Notes under the pieces: generated by a model
Told to the model about the DNA's origin: nothing
Database searches by the model: none
Seen by the model: only the letters and a program-made list of their open reading frames with translations
Shown here: in pieces, positions 9,829 to 18,202 of the stretch
How the letters are laid out: each line of letters opens with the position of its first letter
Numbering within the stretch: the first letter of the stretch is position 1
Translations under genes and position numbers: made by a program
Source: Psychrobacter arcticus 273-4
GTDB lineage: Bacteria > Pseudomonadota > Gammaproteobacteria > Pseudomonadales > Moraxellaceae
Direction: 5' to 3'
DNA: 64,000 nucleotides
NCBI RefSeq assembly: GCF_000012305.1
Contig: NC_007204.1
Span: 620,001-684,000 of the forward strand

Positions 9829-10597
9829 TCGTAATACCAAGCCTTTAGAGCTTACACCCATCGGTCATTACTGTCTGCAAGTCGCTCAAACCATATTTAC
9901 AGAAATCACTTCTATCGAAGCCATGAAAGGCAGCAACTCGCATCTCTTAGAAGGCGACATTAAGCTTTTGGTGGCCAGTCGTCTCCACAATCCAAAATAT
10001 AATGATTTCCTAGTCTATTTTAAAAAGAAATATCCAAATATCACCTTAGATTTGACCGTGAAATCAAGCATGGATATTTTAAATGCCCTCAAACAAAAAA
10101 CCCCTGCTGTCGGTATCTGTTTGGCCAAACATATCCCCGAAACCCTCAATCAACAATTATTATTCAATCAACAATTATTATTCAATCAGCGCTATTATTT
10201 GTACTGCGGCTATCATCATCCTTTATTCTCATCGTCCGATTTGAGTTTTGAAAGTTTATTAAAAGAGGATTTTATTGCTTTTAATAGTGAAGATATTGGG
10301 GATATTCTCTCTCCAATTACTGTATTTAAAGAAAATCACGACCTAACAGGTCGTATCAGCGCCTATACTAATAATTTAGATGAAGCGGTTCGGCTGATTT
10401 ATACTGGATATGGTATTGGTGCCTTACCTGACCAATTTATTGCGGCGACCCATCTAGAATCTAAGCTCAGACGTCTGCCTCCAAAAGAAGGTATTGCTGA
10501 CATACCTGTTCATATTTTTTGGCACAAACAACGCGCTTTGTCACCTATCGAAGCTAAATTTATTGAAGAAATTGTAGAATTTGATATTTCTTTTTAA
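9829..10597 (+). pseudogene. LysR-family regulator, 5' end lost to IS256 insertion
   Basis: The frame resumes inside a LysR-type protein at RNTKPLELTPIGHYCLQVAQ, the end of the winged HTH and the linker helix, and continues through a complete LysR substrate-binding domain to the stop. The first 55-60 residues, containing the DNA-binding helix-turn-helix, are missing. No matching N-terminal coding sequence exists left of the IS, so this is not a simple insertion. A short ORF can be read from a TTG at 9818 inside the IS but cannot give a DNA-binding protein. It also carries an 18-bp tandem duplication (10147-10182) that repeats NQQLLF. Target genes are unknown. Confidence 0.85.
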
Positions 10598-10736
10598 TTG
10601 AGATACAGCTTTGTAAAAAATTACTATACCTCAACGTGACAATAGGCGAGCATGAACCCACCACCCTGAAACCACACGCTCTTTTTTTGCTGACACTTAT
10701 AATCGCGTCCCTGCTAATGTATATCAATAAATTTGA
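10598..10736. other. Spacer between LysR remnant and divergent repeat
   Basis: Short AT-rich spacer after the LysR stop; I see no gene, RNA or convincing terminator in it. Confidence 0.4.
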
Positions 10737-10876
10737 TATAGTAGGTTCACTTTAAGACAGATACAGTGTGGCTGGTAAAAATATTTGAAGCCTCCGTCTG
10801 GCGAAGCACACAGAATGCTAGAAAATTTTTACCAGCGGCACGCCTTTATTTACGTATCGCTTTTTTTTACGTCTAT
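10737..10876 (+). repeat. Divergent relative of the 138-bp element
   Basis: It starts TATAGTAGGTTCAC and ends near ACGTCTAT. The organisation matches the standard copies: GCTGGTAAAAATATTTGAAG, then CCTCCGTCTGGCG, then AGAAAATTTTTACCAGC. Only the hairpin core is conserved, so it is an older or different subfamily. Confidence 0.6.
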
Positions 10877-10958
10877 GACTTACCTCTACAGTCTGTAGTG
10901 GCATAATAAAACTGGACAGCGCATAAGAGGTTTATATTAACCCAAAGAGGAAAACCGT

Positions 10959-11270
10959 ATGAGCCAAAAACGCAACCAATATACTCGAGAATTCAAGCTA
11001 GAAGCCATAAGCTTAGTGATTGATCACAACCGTAGCATAACTGACGTGGCAAGCTCACTTGGCATTGGCAAATCCACCTTGCAGAAATGGCTGAGTCAAT
11101 ACCGTCAAGAAATGAGTGGCCAAGCACCTAAAGTCGGCAATGCTTTAACGGATGAACAGCGAGAGCTCCAAGAACTGCGTAAAGAGAATAAGCGCTTGAG
11201 GATGGAGCGCGACATCTTAAAAAAGGCTTCCGCTCTGCTGGCGTTGGACAATCTAAACGACTATCGCTAA
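10959..11270 (+). CDS. IS3-family transposase OrfA (helix-turn-helix protein)
   Basis: The 103-residue protein has the IS3 OrfA layout: HTH in EFKLEAISLVIDHNRSITDV and ASSLGIGKSTLQKWLSQYRQ, then a leucine-zipper-like coiled coil (LQELRKENKRLRMERDILKK). The heptamer A_AAA_AAG at 11219-11225 lies exactly in the OrfA frame, so a -1 slip would fuse it to OrfB, which is in the -1 frame. It has an AGAGGAAAACC ribosome site. Alone, OrfA is expected to bind the terminal repeats and act as a repressor. Confidence 0.9.
   Translation: MSQKRNQYTREFKLEAISLVIDHNRSITDVASSLGIGKSTLQKWLSQYRQEMSGQAPKVGNALTDEQRELQELRKENKRLRMERDILKKASALLALDNLNDYR
11219..11225 (+). promoter_or_regulatory. Programmed -1 frameshift site A_AAA_AAG
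   Basis: Six A followed by G, phased so that the zero-frame codons are TTA AAA AAG. This is the canonical slippery heptamer for IS3 OrfAB production. Confidence 0.8.
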
Positions 11271-11299
11271 TAAACCAGCTGGCAGAGCAGGATAAACGG

Positions 11300-12142
11300 G
11301 TGAGCAAAAACCAACTATTCAAGCTGTTTGGCATGAATAAGAGCAGCTATTACTATGGCAAAAATCCCAAATCCATCAGCCTTGTCTTAATTAGGATCAA
11401 AGCTTTAATTCGCCAAATATTTAAGCAATCAAACGGCTCGGCAGGGGCTCGAACGATTCGTGCCATCTTAAACAATGAGCATGGCATCACCCTTAGCCGA
11501 TATAAAGTAGCAAAGCTTATGGCAAAACTGGGACTCAAAAGCTGTCAGATAAAGCGACATCACTACAGACAAGCTGATGAAAAACATAGCATTTATGACA
11601 ATATATTAGATCGAAACTTTAGCCCAGAAGCACCCAATCAGGTCTGGACGGGGGATGTGACGTATATTCGCATCAAAGGCGGTTGGTGTTATCTTGCCGT
11701 CGTTTTAGACCTGTACGCCCGTCGTTTGGTGGGCTTTGCCATATCAAGCTCACCGGATAGTAAGCTTACCGTCAAAGCGCTACAAATGGCATATCACAGC
11801 AGAATGAAACCCAGTGGCGTGTTGTTTCATTCAGATCAGGGCAGCCATTATAGCTCCCAGGCGTTTGCAAAAGCAGTAGCCGATTGCAGTGGTATGACGC
11901 ATAGTATGAGCCGAAAGGGCAACTGTTGGGACAACGCTCCGACTGAGCGCTTCTTTAGAAGCTTTAAAACCGAATGGATGCCAAAAAATGGCTATGAAAA
12001 TATGACTGAGGCTAAAACTGCTATTGTCGATTATATCTGGGGCTATTATCAAACCATAAGACCGCATGCGTTTAACGATTATTTATCACCAGCAGAGAAA
12101 GAGAAACGTTATTTTAACCAAACCTCTTATCAGCTGTCCTAA
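11300..12142 (+). CDS. IS3-family transposase OrfB (DDE integrase core)
   Basis: The 280-residue frame carries the IS3 OrfB signature: HTH-like N-terminal region (FKLFGMNKSSYYY), then the rve integrase core with Asp in WTGDVTYIRIKGGWCYLAVV, Asp in VLFHSDQGSHYSS, and Glu in CWDNAPTERFFRSFKTEW. In vivo the active enzyme is probably the OrfA-OrfB fusion made by -1 frameshifting, in which case OrfB begins near 11225 rather than at a separate start. No internal stop or frameshift is seen, so the element may be mobile. Confidence 0.92.
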   Translation: MSKNQLFKLFGMNKSSYYYGKNPKSISLVLIRIKALIRQIFKQSNGSAGARTIRAILNNEHGITLSRYKVAKLMAKLGLKSCQIKRHHYRQADEKHSIYDNILDRNFSPEAPNQVWTGDVTYIRIKGGWCYLAVVLDLYARRLVGFAISSSPDSKLTVKALQMAYHSRMKPSGVLFHSDQGSHYSSQAFAKAVADCSGMTHSMSRKGNCWDNAPTERFFRSFKTEWMPKNGYENMTEAKTAIVDYIWGYYQTIRPHAFNDYLSPAEKEKRYFNQTSYQLS

Positions 12143-12159
12143 ATTAGTTGACCACTACA

Positions 12160-12428
12160 CTCCTTTTAGTTTAAGCTGAATACGTTCATGATTGTAGTAA
12201 TGAATATACTCATGAATCTGTCTCTCTAAAACTTCAATTGTTTTAGGCTTCTCAATATAGATAGTCTCACACTTTAGCGTACCGAAGAACCCTTCCATTA
12301 ACGCATTATCCAAGCAGTTGCCTTTCCTGCTCATACTCTGTTTTATCTGATGCTTTTTAAGCATCTCCCTAAACGGCTTCATTTGATAATGCCATCCCTG
12401 ATCAGAATGAGCTATGCTGAAGAAACCG
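12160..12428 (-). pseudogene. IS150-like IS3-family OrfB remnant
   Basis: On the minus strand the frame reads SIAHSDQGWHYQMKPFREML, continuing with IKQSMSRKGNCLDNALMEGF and ending HYYNHERIQLKLKG, the C-terminal third of an IS150-group transposase with its second catalytic Asp (SDQG) and the glutamate region (here ALMEGFFGTLK). The N-terminal two thirds are missing, and the last residues are cut where the IS3 element's right end begins. It is a dead fragment that probably served as a target for later insertions. Confidence 0.82.
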
Positions 12429-12472
12429 TAGAGATAAACTTGGTAAACTAACGACTCGATGAGGAGTTTACC

Positions 12473-12832
12473 ATGACCAAGAAAATCAGAACTTATAGCA
12501 CAGAATTCAAAGCCGAAGCCGTTAAGAAGATAGCAGACAATAACGGCAACATTTCAGCGACCGCAAAGCAACTTGGCATCACCATGCAGACCTTATCTAA
12601 TTGGCATAACAAAGCCAACCAAGGCAAACTTGTCGGCACAGAACAATATGATCCTGAGCTTATGACAGCCCTTCAAGAAATAAAGCAGCTCAAGCGGCAG
12701 CTTAAAGTGGCTGAAGAGGAACGAGAGATATTAAATGAGGAGGGATAAAGCGAAGCACTGCTTCGCCCCTACGCAAGATGAGAGCTATGCTTGAATGAGG
12801 CCACCGCGTACTTTGCCAATGAGGAACGTTAA
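12473..12832 (+). pseudogene. IS3-family OrfA interrupted by a 60-bp insert; OrfB missing
   Basis: The frame starts MTKKIRTYSTEFKAEAVKKI with a clear HTH (NISATAKQLGITMQTLSNWH) and reads to EREILNEEG before a TAA at 12746. Removing the 60 bases 12741-12800, which end in a second copy of AATGAGG, restores EREILNEATAYFANEER and a stop at 12830, the usual IS3 OrfA C terminus and length (99 residues). No OrfB follows. The gene has a GATGAGGAG ribosome site and is unlikely to have function without OrfB. Confidence 0.8.
12741..12800. mobile_element. 60-bp insert with 7-bp direct repeat inside OrfA
   Basis: AATGAGG occurs at 12734-12740 and again at 12794-12800. The 53 bases between them contain a perfect hairpin GCGAAGCA/TGCTTCGC (12750-12766). 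The block looks like a tiny non-autonomous insertion with target duplication. A related motif, ACGCAAGACG...GGCTATGC, recurs near 12860-12883. Confidence 0.55.
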
Positions 12833-12965
12833 GAAACAGTCTGGGAGACTGTTTTAGTGACGCAAGACGTAGGGCTATGCCCGCAGTGACAGCTCGTGAA
12901 GTACGCTTTTATAAAAACTAATCGGCATATCTTTACCGTAATAAGCATGTGCCGTGTATTAGCTG

Positions 12966-13772
12966 TTAAACCAAGTTTGAAGCGTAATTTCTTTGACGTA
13001 ACGTCTCATACAAACATAGCGAGCCTGCAATCGCGACATTGAGGCTTTCTTGCCCATTAGGCTGCGGTAACGCGATAGGTGTGGCACACTGCATCAACTC
13101 ATCACAAACGCCTTGACCTTCATGTCCCATAATCCAAGCGATGGGTGATTTTAGATCATGTTGATAAATGACGGTATCCGTATGCGAGCTGGTGGCAAAT
13201 AGAGGGGTTTCTACATGGTCTAAAACTTCTTGTACACTCAACCCCTCATATATATTCAAAGCAAACTGCGCACCCATGCCTGCCCTTAATGTCTTCGGTG
13301 ACCACGCTTGAGCGGTAGCACTGGTGCAGAGGATGTTTTTGATACCAACAGCGGCTGCAGTACGGAGTAAGGTGCCGACATTGCCACTGTCTTGCACGTC
13401 GTTAAGAATCAAGCAGTCCTCATTAATCATCGACAAGCTTGGCGCCGGCACTTTAATCATTGCCATAATATCAATCCCAGTGCCTAAACTACGAATGCTT
13501 TCATATAGTGCATCTGCCAAGGTCAAAATAGGCGTATAAGTGGGCAGGCGGGTTAGAATCTGCTGAACTTCAGGGTTCTTATGTGTAGATTCAGAAACCA
13601 ATATTTGATCAAATGGATAGTCGCTACGAAGAGCGGCATCGATAAGATGGACGCCTTCAATGACGGTTAGACCGTGTTTCTTACGCTGGCGAGCTTGCGT
13701 CAATAGTGACTTTACGAGCTTGACCGTTGTATTCTTATCTGAGGTAATAAGCTCGGTGGGATTTGCTACCAT
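12966..13772 (-). CDS. TrmH/SpoU-family RNA 2'-O-methyltransferase
   Basis: The 268-residue protein is a SPOUT-class methyltransferase, a trefoil-knot fold that uses SAM to methylate a ribose 2'-OH in tRNA or rRNA. The three knot motifs are visible: NDVQDSGNVGTLLRTAAAVG, IMGHEGQGVCDELM, and IALPQPNGQESLNVAIAGS. The N-terminal part ([20 protein letters not shown], then EGVHLIDAAL) matches the SpoU substrate-binding domain of the RlmB/TsnR type. The exact target nucleotide cannot be assigned. It is transcribed leftwards into the IS debris; its stop lies just beyond that region. Confidence 0.9.
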   Translation of the reverse strand: MVANPTELITSDKNTTVKLVKSLLTQARQRKKHGLTVIEGVHLIDAALRSDYPFDQILVSESTHKNPEVQQILTRLPTYTPILTLADALYESIRSLGTGIDIMAMIKVPAPSLSMINEDCLILNDVQDSGNVGTLLRTAAAVGIKNILCTSATAQAWSPKTLRAGMGAQFALNIYEGLSVQEVLDHVETPLFATSSHTDTVIYQHDLKSPIAWIMGHEGQGVCDELMQCATPIALPQPNGQESLNVAIAGSLCLYETLRQRNYASNLV

Positions 13773-13875
13773 AGTAGATCGCTTAGAGAAAAATGTAGAA
13801 AATATGGATGACTCGTATAAAGTTGCTATTCACTTGACTCGACACGAATCATAAAAGGCTGATTAAATTATTTAT

Positions 13876-14859
13876 TTATTTTTCGGCATAGTTTAAATGT
13901 AGGTTTTTGACATAATCGACTTCATTTTTGCTGCCAAGTACCACAGGCACGCGCTGATGAATATCAGTTGGTTCTATATCTAAGATACGATTGACCGCAT
14001 CGGTTGCGCCGCCGCCAGCACGTTCAATTAGAAGGCTCATTGGATTGGCTTCATACATGAGACGTAATTTGCCTGCTTTATTGGCATACTTAGTATCAAA
14101 TGGATAAGTGAATAAACCACCACGGCATAGAATGCGATGCACATCACCAACCATGGCGGCAACCCAGCGAGTATTAAAATCGCGACCACGTACACCGATC
14201 TCACCAGCGATAAGCTCATCGATATACTGTTGCATCGGCGCGCGCCAGTAGCGATAGTTTGAGGCATTGATAGCATATTCACTGGTATCGGCATCGACTG
14301 TGACATTTTCTTCTATTAGGACATAATCATTGGTATCTGGGTCTAAGCTAAACATCACCACGTTATCAGTAATGGTCAGCGCGAGCACGGTAGAGGTGCC
14401 ATATAGTAAATAACCAGCTGCCAGCTGCTGATTGCCCGCTTGCAAGAAATCGCTATTTTCGCTGACTTTACCTTGGTGTTGGTACGGTAAAATAGAAAAG
14501 ATAGTGCCAACTGCCATATTAATATCGATATTGGATGAGCCATCAAGTGGGTCAAATAATACCAAAAGACTGCCCTCAGCATTGGCAGGGATGGCATCAT
14601 CGAGCTCTTCTGAAGCAACACCGGCACAATGGGTGTTTTTTGCTAAAGCATCTAACAATAAATCATTGGCCAGCACGTCTAATTTCTTCTGATCTTCACC
14701 CTGGACGTTTTGATTGCCTGCTTCGCCAAGGATATCTGCCAAAGCGCCTTTTCTGAGCAGTTGTGAGATGGTTTTACCAACATCGGTGACCGTCGTAATA
14801 ACGTCATTGAGGGCAGGACTGGCGGCGTTAGTGTTCAGATACTGTGCTAAGGTTGTCAT
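13876..14859 (-). CDS. fbp: Fructose-1,6-bisphosphatase, class I
   Basis: This gluconeogenic enzyme hydrolyses fructose 1,6-bisphosphate to fructose 6-phosphate. The 327-residue length is standard. Metal-binding motifs are intact: ASEE (82-85) and DPLDGSS (103-109), followed by [15 protein letters not shown]. The sugar-phosphate-binding region [20 protein letters not shown] and the C-terminal [19 protein letters not shown] are present. It is monocistronic or coupled loosely to the trmH-like gene downstream, 103 bases away. Psychrobacter relatives depend on gluconeogenesis, which fits, but that is background knowledge rather than evidence from this sequence. Confidence 0.95.
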
Positions 14860-15284
14860 AGTGTTTCCTAATAAATTATTCTGATAAAGAGTGATACAAG
14901 CTAAAGGGAGAATGAGTGCTTAAGATTGGGTTATGTGGTATCGATATGGGGTAAATGTTTAAATACTGGCTAAGGCATCTTTGTCCTGACCTCAAAATCA
15001 GCTACACTAACACTATTATTCATTTACGGTTTAAAGGGCTAACGTTTGATACGGCTGCCAAATGATGCGCTGTGATTATCAATAATAATGACGGCATCTA
15101 TTTTCCAATTACCTATATAACTGAGGTAAATTGTAGCAAAATACCTGAGGTAAATTGTAGCAAATAAGCAGCAAAATGTCCTTGTCTCTATGCCTGTCTA
15201 CGTTATTATCGAGGCAGAATTGTTAAAAAAATCAATGAAAACATATTGTTAAATCATATAAACCCTTAATAAAGACGTGTCCTT
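14860..15284. other. Divergent intergenic region fbp / pyrB with 20-bp direct repeat
   Basis: This gap holds the promoters of both divergent genes. CTGAGGTAAATTGTAGCAAA occurs at 15121-15140 and again at 15145-15164, an exact 20-bp direct repeat with a 24-bp period, about 120-165 bases before pyrB. It could be a tandem operator or a simple duplication. No convincing pyrimidine-type attenuator hairpin with a T-run is visible. Confidence 0.5.
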
Positions 15285-16358
15285 ATGTCAAATTCTATCG
15301 ATAGCCAATCAATACCAACTATCTCGCCAACAGACTATACAAAATTTGATCCTGATACCATTCATGAGAAACTTGATGCGTCGTTAAGTCGTCCGCAGCT
15401 CAATACTGACGGTAGTATTCGTCATTTTTTGGGTATTGAAGGTCTTAATAAAGCCCAGTTACGGGCGATTATTGCCAAAGCTGAGACCTTTTTTGATGAC
15501 AAGGGACAGCTGATTAACCGTCCTGAGCTCGAAGGTTATACGGTGATGAATCTGTTTTTTGAGCCGTCAACTCGTACGCGTACTACCTTTGAAGTAGCAG
15601 AAAAACGCTTGGGTGCCAATGTACTCAATATCGATATTGAGCGCTCTAGTACCAAGAAGGGAGAGAGCTTACGCGATACATTATGGAATCTGCAAGCGAT
15701 GACGGCAGATATCTTTGTGGTACGCCATTCAGCATCAGGTGCGGCACATTTTATGGCGACCGAAGTGACACCAGATATTGCGATTATTAATGGCGGTGAT
15801 GGCTGGCATGCCCATCCAACCCAAGGCATGCTTGATATGCTGACCATTCACCGTGAAGCACCGCGTCCATTTGAAGAGCTGTCGGTTGCAATCGTTGGTG
15901 ATATCAAACACTCTCGGGTAGCACGCTCTGATATCAGTGCGCTACAAACATTAGGCGTAAAAGACATCCGTGTCTGTGCACCTCGTACGTTACTGCCCAA
16001 AGGGATTGAGCGTTTTGGTGTGCAAGTATATGAAAACATGAATGAGTGCGTGACCGACTGCGATGTCATTATGGGTTTAAGAATCCAAAACGAACGTATC
16101 GGCTCGCCACTTTTGGCATCATCGAGTGAGTACTATAAGCACTATGGCATTACCCCTGAGCGCATGGCGTTGGCTAAGCCTGATGCCTTCGTCATGCACC
16201 CAGGACCGATGAATCGCGGAGTTGAAATTGCCTCAAGCGTTGCCGATGGCGCGCAATCTGTGATTTTGAAACAGGTAAATAACGGCATTGCTATTCGTAT
16301 GGCGGTACTGTCACTAGCGATGGAAGGTCAACGCGCGCATCAAGCGGCTGGCAATTAA
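15285..16358 (+). CDS. pyrB: Aspartate carbamoyltransferase, catalytic chain
   Basis: ATCase joins carbamoyl phosphate and aspartate in the first committed step of pyrimidine synthesis. The carbamoyl-phosphate loop [13 protein letters not shown] is at residues 91-103, the second conserved region is [17 protein letters not shown], and [13 protein letters not shown] is the C-terminal landmark. At 357 residues it is longer than E. coli PyrB (about 310) by an N-terminal extension of about 45 residues, as in Pseudomonas-type ATCases that form a dodecamer with a PyrC-like partner. That partner lies 60 bases downstream. Regulation by the pyrimidine pool is likely but not visible. Confidence 0.95.
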   Translation: MSNSIDSQSIPTISPTDYTKFDPDTIHEKLDASLSRPQLNTDGSIRHFLGIEGLNKAQLRAIIAKAETFFDDKGQLINRPELEGYTVMNLFFEPSTRTRTTFEVAEKRLGANVLNIDIERSSTKKGESLRDTLWNLQAMTADIFVVRHSASGAAHFMATEVTPDIAIINGGDGWHAHPTQGMLDMLTIHREAPRPFEELSVAIVGDIKHSRVARSDISALQTLGVKDIRVCAPRTLLPKGIERFGVQVYENMNECVTDCDVIMGLRIQNERIGSPLLASSSEYYKHYGITPERMALAKPDAFVMHPGPMNRGVEIASSVADGAQSVILKQVNNGIAIRMAVLSLAMEGQRAHQAAGN

Positions 16359-16418
16359 TATCTCGCTATACTGTTTTATTCTTATTTATCCCATTTTATT
16401 GATACGGTAATAACGCTC

Positions 16419-17630
16419 ATGTCTCATATGATAAACACCGACGCCACGATACTTAACCATCTGCCACAAAGTTTTCAAAATACATTGCCAAGTGCAGTAG
16501 CTGACAAAATAGCTAATCTTGAAGCAGGGAGCGAGATGTGGTTGCTACCACCCTTGGTGGATTTATGCGCCCGCTTACGTGAGCCGGGGCAACAGCAGCA
16601 TGGTACGTTAGAGTCAGAAGGACGTGCGGCACGTGGCAATGGTTTTTTGCATGTGGTGATTCCACCAGATACCAACCCTATTTTAGAGAACGGTTCATTG
16701 TTAAAAGGCTTACGTGAGCGGGCGCTCGATGATGGCGGCATTTATTTGCATGTTTTGGGCGCACTGACCGCAGGTCTAGAGGGTGAGCGCCCGTCTAATA
16801 TCGCAGGTCTTAAAAAAGGTGGCTGTATTGCGGTTTCCAATGCTCGCAGACCTTTTCGTAATGATTTAGTGCTCCTGCGTACCTTGGAGTATGCAGCAAC
16901 CTTTGGTATGAAAGTATTCTTTTATCCTGATGAGCCAAGTCTGTCTGGAGATGGCGTTGCGCATGAAGGTTATATTGCTTCGTATCATGGCTTGCAAGGT
17001 ATTCCTTGGATTGCAGAAACAGTCGCCTTATCAACGCAGCTACTGATGGTGGAGGAGACCGCTATTGCCGCTCACTTTAGCCAATTATCCTGTAAGTCTT
17101 CCATCGAGCTGATGCGCTGGGCAAAAGATAAAGGTTTGCCAGTGACCTGTGATGTGGCAATGCATCAGCTGTACTTGACTGATGATAATTTAGAAGGCTT
17201 TAATGCTCAAGCTTATGTCCTGCCACCATTACGTAGTAATACCGATCAGCAAGCCATTCGCCGCGGCTTAAAGGATGGCACCATCGATGCGATTTGTAGT
17301 CATCACGAGCCATTAAACAGTACCGCCAAAAAAGCCCCATTTGCGGAGAGCACTCCAGGTATCTCAAATTTTGATACCTTTATGGCGCTGGCGTGTCAGC
17401 TGGTAAAGGATGAGGTATTAACTTTAGCGCAGCTAGTCGATAAAATCTGTCTGAACCCAGCAAAAATTGCTGGTATCAGCGAGCAATATGAAAACATCGG
17501 TGGCGCAGTACTGGTCGACCCCAATCTTGAATGGCAAGTGACTAGCGAATCCATGCTATCGAATGGTAAGAACACGCCATTCTTTAATCAAAAGCTGCAA
17601 GGGCGCGTTGTGGAGACTTTCTTTGGCTAA
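16419..17630 (+). CDS. pyrC': Dihydroorotase-like PyrC' (probably inactive ATCase partner)
   Basis: The 403-residue protein has the amidohydrolase fold of dihydroorotase but lacks key metal ligands. The family motif DxHxHLREPG is here DLCARLREPG (48-57), so both histidines are gone, and the late catalytic Asp region (normally DHAPH-like) reads CSHHEP. In Pseudomonas, such PyrC' proteins are catalytically dead yet needed to assemble active ATCase. The tandem arrangement with pyrB supports the same structural role. A separate active dihydroorotase should exist elsewhere in the genome. Start chosen as ATG 16419; ATG 16428 is an alternative. Confidence 0.9.
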   Translation: MSHMINTDATILNHLPQSFQNTLPSAVADKIANLEAGSEMWLLPPLVDLCARLREPGQQQHGTLESEGRAARGNGFLHVVIPPDTNPILENGSLLKGLRERALDDGGIYLHVLGALTAGLEGERPSNIAGLKKGGCIAVSNARRPFRNDLVLLRTLEYAATFGMKVFFYPDEPSLSGDGVAHEGYIASYHGLQGIPWIAETVALSTQLLMVEETAIAAHFSQLSCKSSIELMRWAKDKGLPVTCDVAMHQLYLTDDNLEGFNAQAYVLPPLRSNTDQQAIRRGLKDGTIDAICSHHEPLNSTAKKAPFAESTPGISNFDTFMALACQLVKDEVLTLAQLVDKICLNPAKIAGISEQYENIGGAVLVDPNLEWQVTSESMLSNGKNTPFFNQKLQGRVVETFFG

Positions 17631-18186
17631 TTTGCCTAGGCAGGATGATAGTCTACAGTCTTCGTCAAAAGACAAGTCATCAAAAGACCGCCATCCGTTT
17701 TCAAGCCAACGACACAGTGAGCCACGCACGACTTCAAGTGAATCTATCAAAGCAGTGGCAATCTATGAAGTAGTGAAGGGTGTTGGTGCGCTATTAGGAG
17801 CAGTGGCTTTATGGTCGTGGCATACTGACCTTGAGCGTTGGCTTATTATGGCGACGGCTTCTTGGCAACAAGTATTTGGTCAGCTATTGGCACCGCAGGT
17901 TGATAGTGCGGTAGAAATTGCGCAGCAAGCGAGCAAGAACTGGCCACTGTTTTTATTATTAATTTTTGCTTATGCCAGCTTACGTTTTCTTGAAGCCTAT
18001 GGCTTGTGGCAAGATAAAACGTGGGCATACTGGTTTGGGGTGTTTGGTTATGGGATATTTATTCCTCTTGAGCTTTATTACCTGATTGTGAGCCCATTTG
18101 ACTGGTTTAAACTTGCCATATTAGTATTGAATATCATTATCGTGATGGTGGTATATCGTAATATGAAACGAAAAGGGTTGATATAA
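17623..18186 (+). CDS. DUF2127-family membrane protein
   Basis: The product has a Ser/Lys-rich cytoplasmic N terminus followed by membrane segments around VVKGVGALLGAVALWSW, WPLFLLLIFAYASLRFLEAY, YWFGVFGYGIFIPLELYYLI and LAILVLNIIIVMVVY. IYEVVKGVGALL and RFLEAYGLWQDKTWAYWF are characteristic of DUF2127. Function is unknown. I place the start at TTG 17623, which overlaps the pyrC' stop by a few bases and has GGAG about 8 nt upstream; an ATG at 17563 would force a 68-base overlap. It probably belongs to the pyr transcript. Confidence 0.7.
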   Translation: MANLPRQDDSLQSSSKDKSSKDRHPFSSQRHSEPRTTSSESIKAVAIYEVVKGVGALLGAVALWSWHTDLERWLIMATASWQQVFGQLLAPQVDSAVEIAQQASKNWPLFLLLIFAYASLRFLEAYGLWQDKTWAYWFGVFGYGIFIPLELYYLIVSPFDWFKLAILVLNIIIVMVVYRNMKRKGLI

Positions 18187-18202
18187 AGACTTAATACAAT
18201 AT

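Larger units (their letters stand above)
10894..12159 (+). mobile_element. IS3-family insertion sequence, complete
   Basis: The left end TGTAGTGG (10894-10901) and the right end CCACTACA (12152-12159) are inverted. The match continues inward with GGACAGC and ATAAGAGG blocks at the same distances on both sides, giving a terminal repeat of roughly 38 bp with mismatches. The 1266-bp length, two overlapping-frame ORFs and a slippery A_AAA_AAG fit the family. No clear 3-4 bp target duplication is seen, and its right end abuts another transposase remnant. Confidence 0.85.

Noticed and set aside
14037-14306. Alternative-frame ORFs inside fbp, pyrB, groEL and etfA
   Set aside because: They overlap clearly conserved genes, and their sequences look like frame shadows with no domain.
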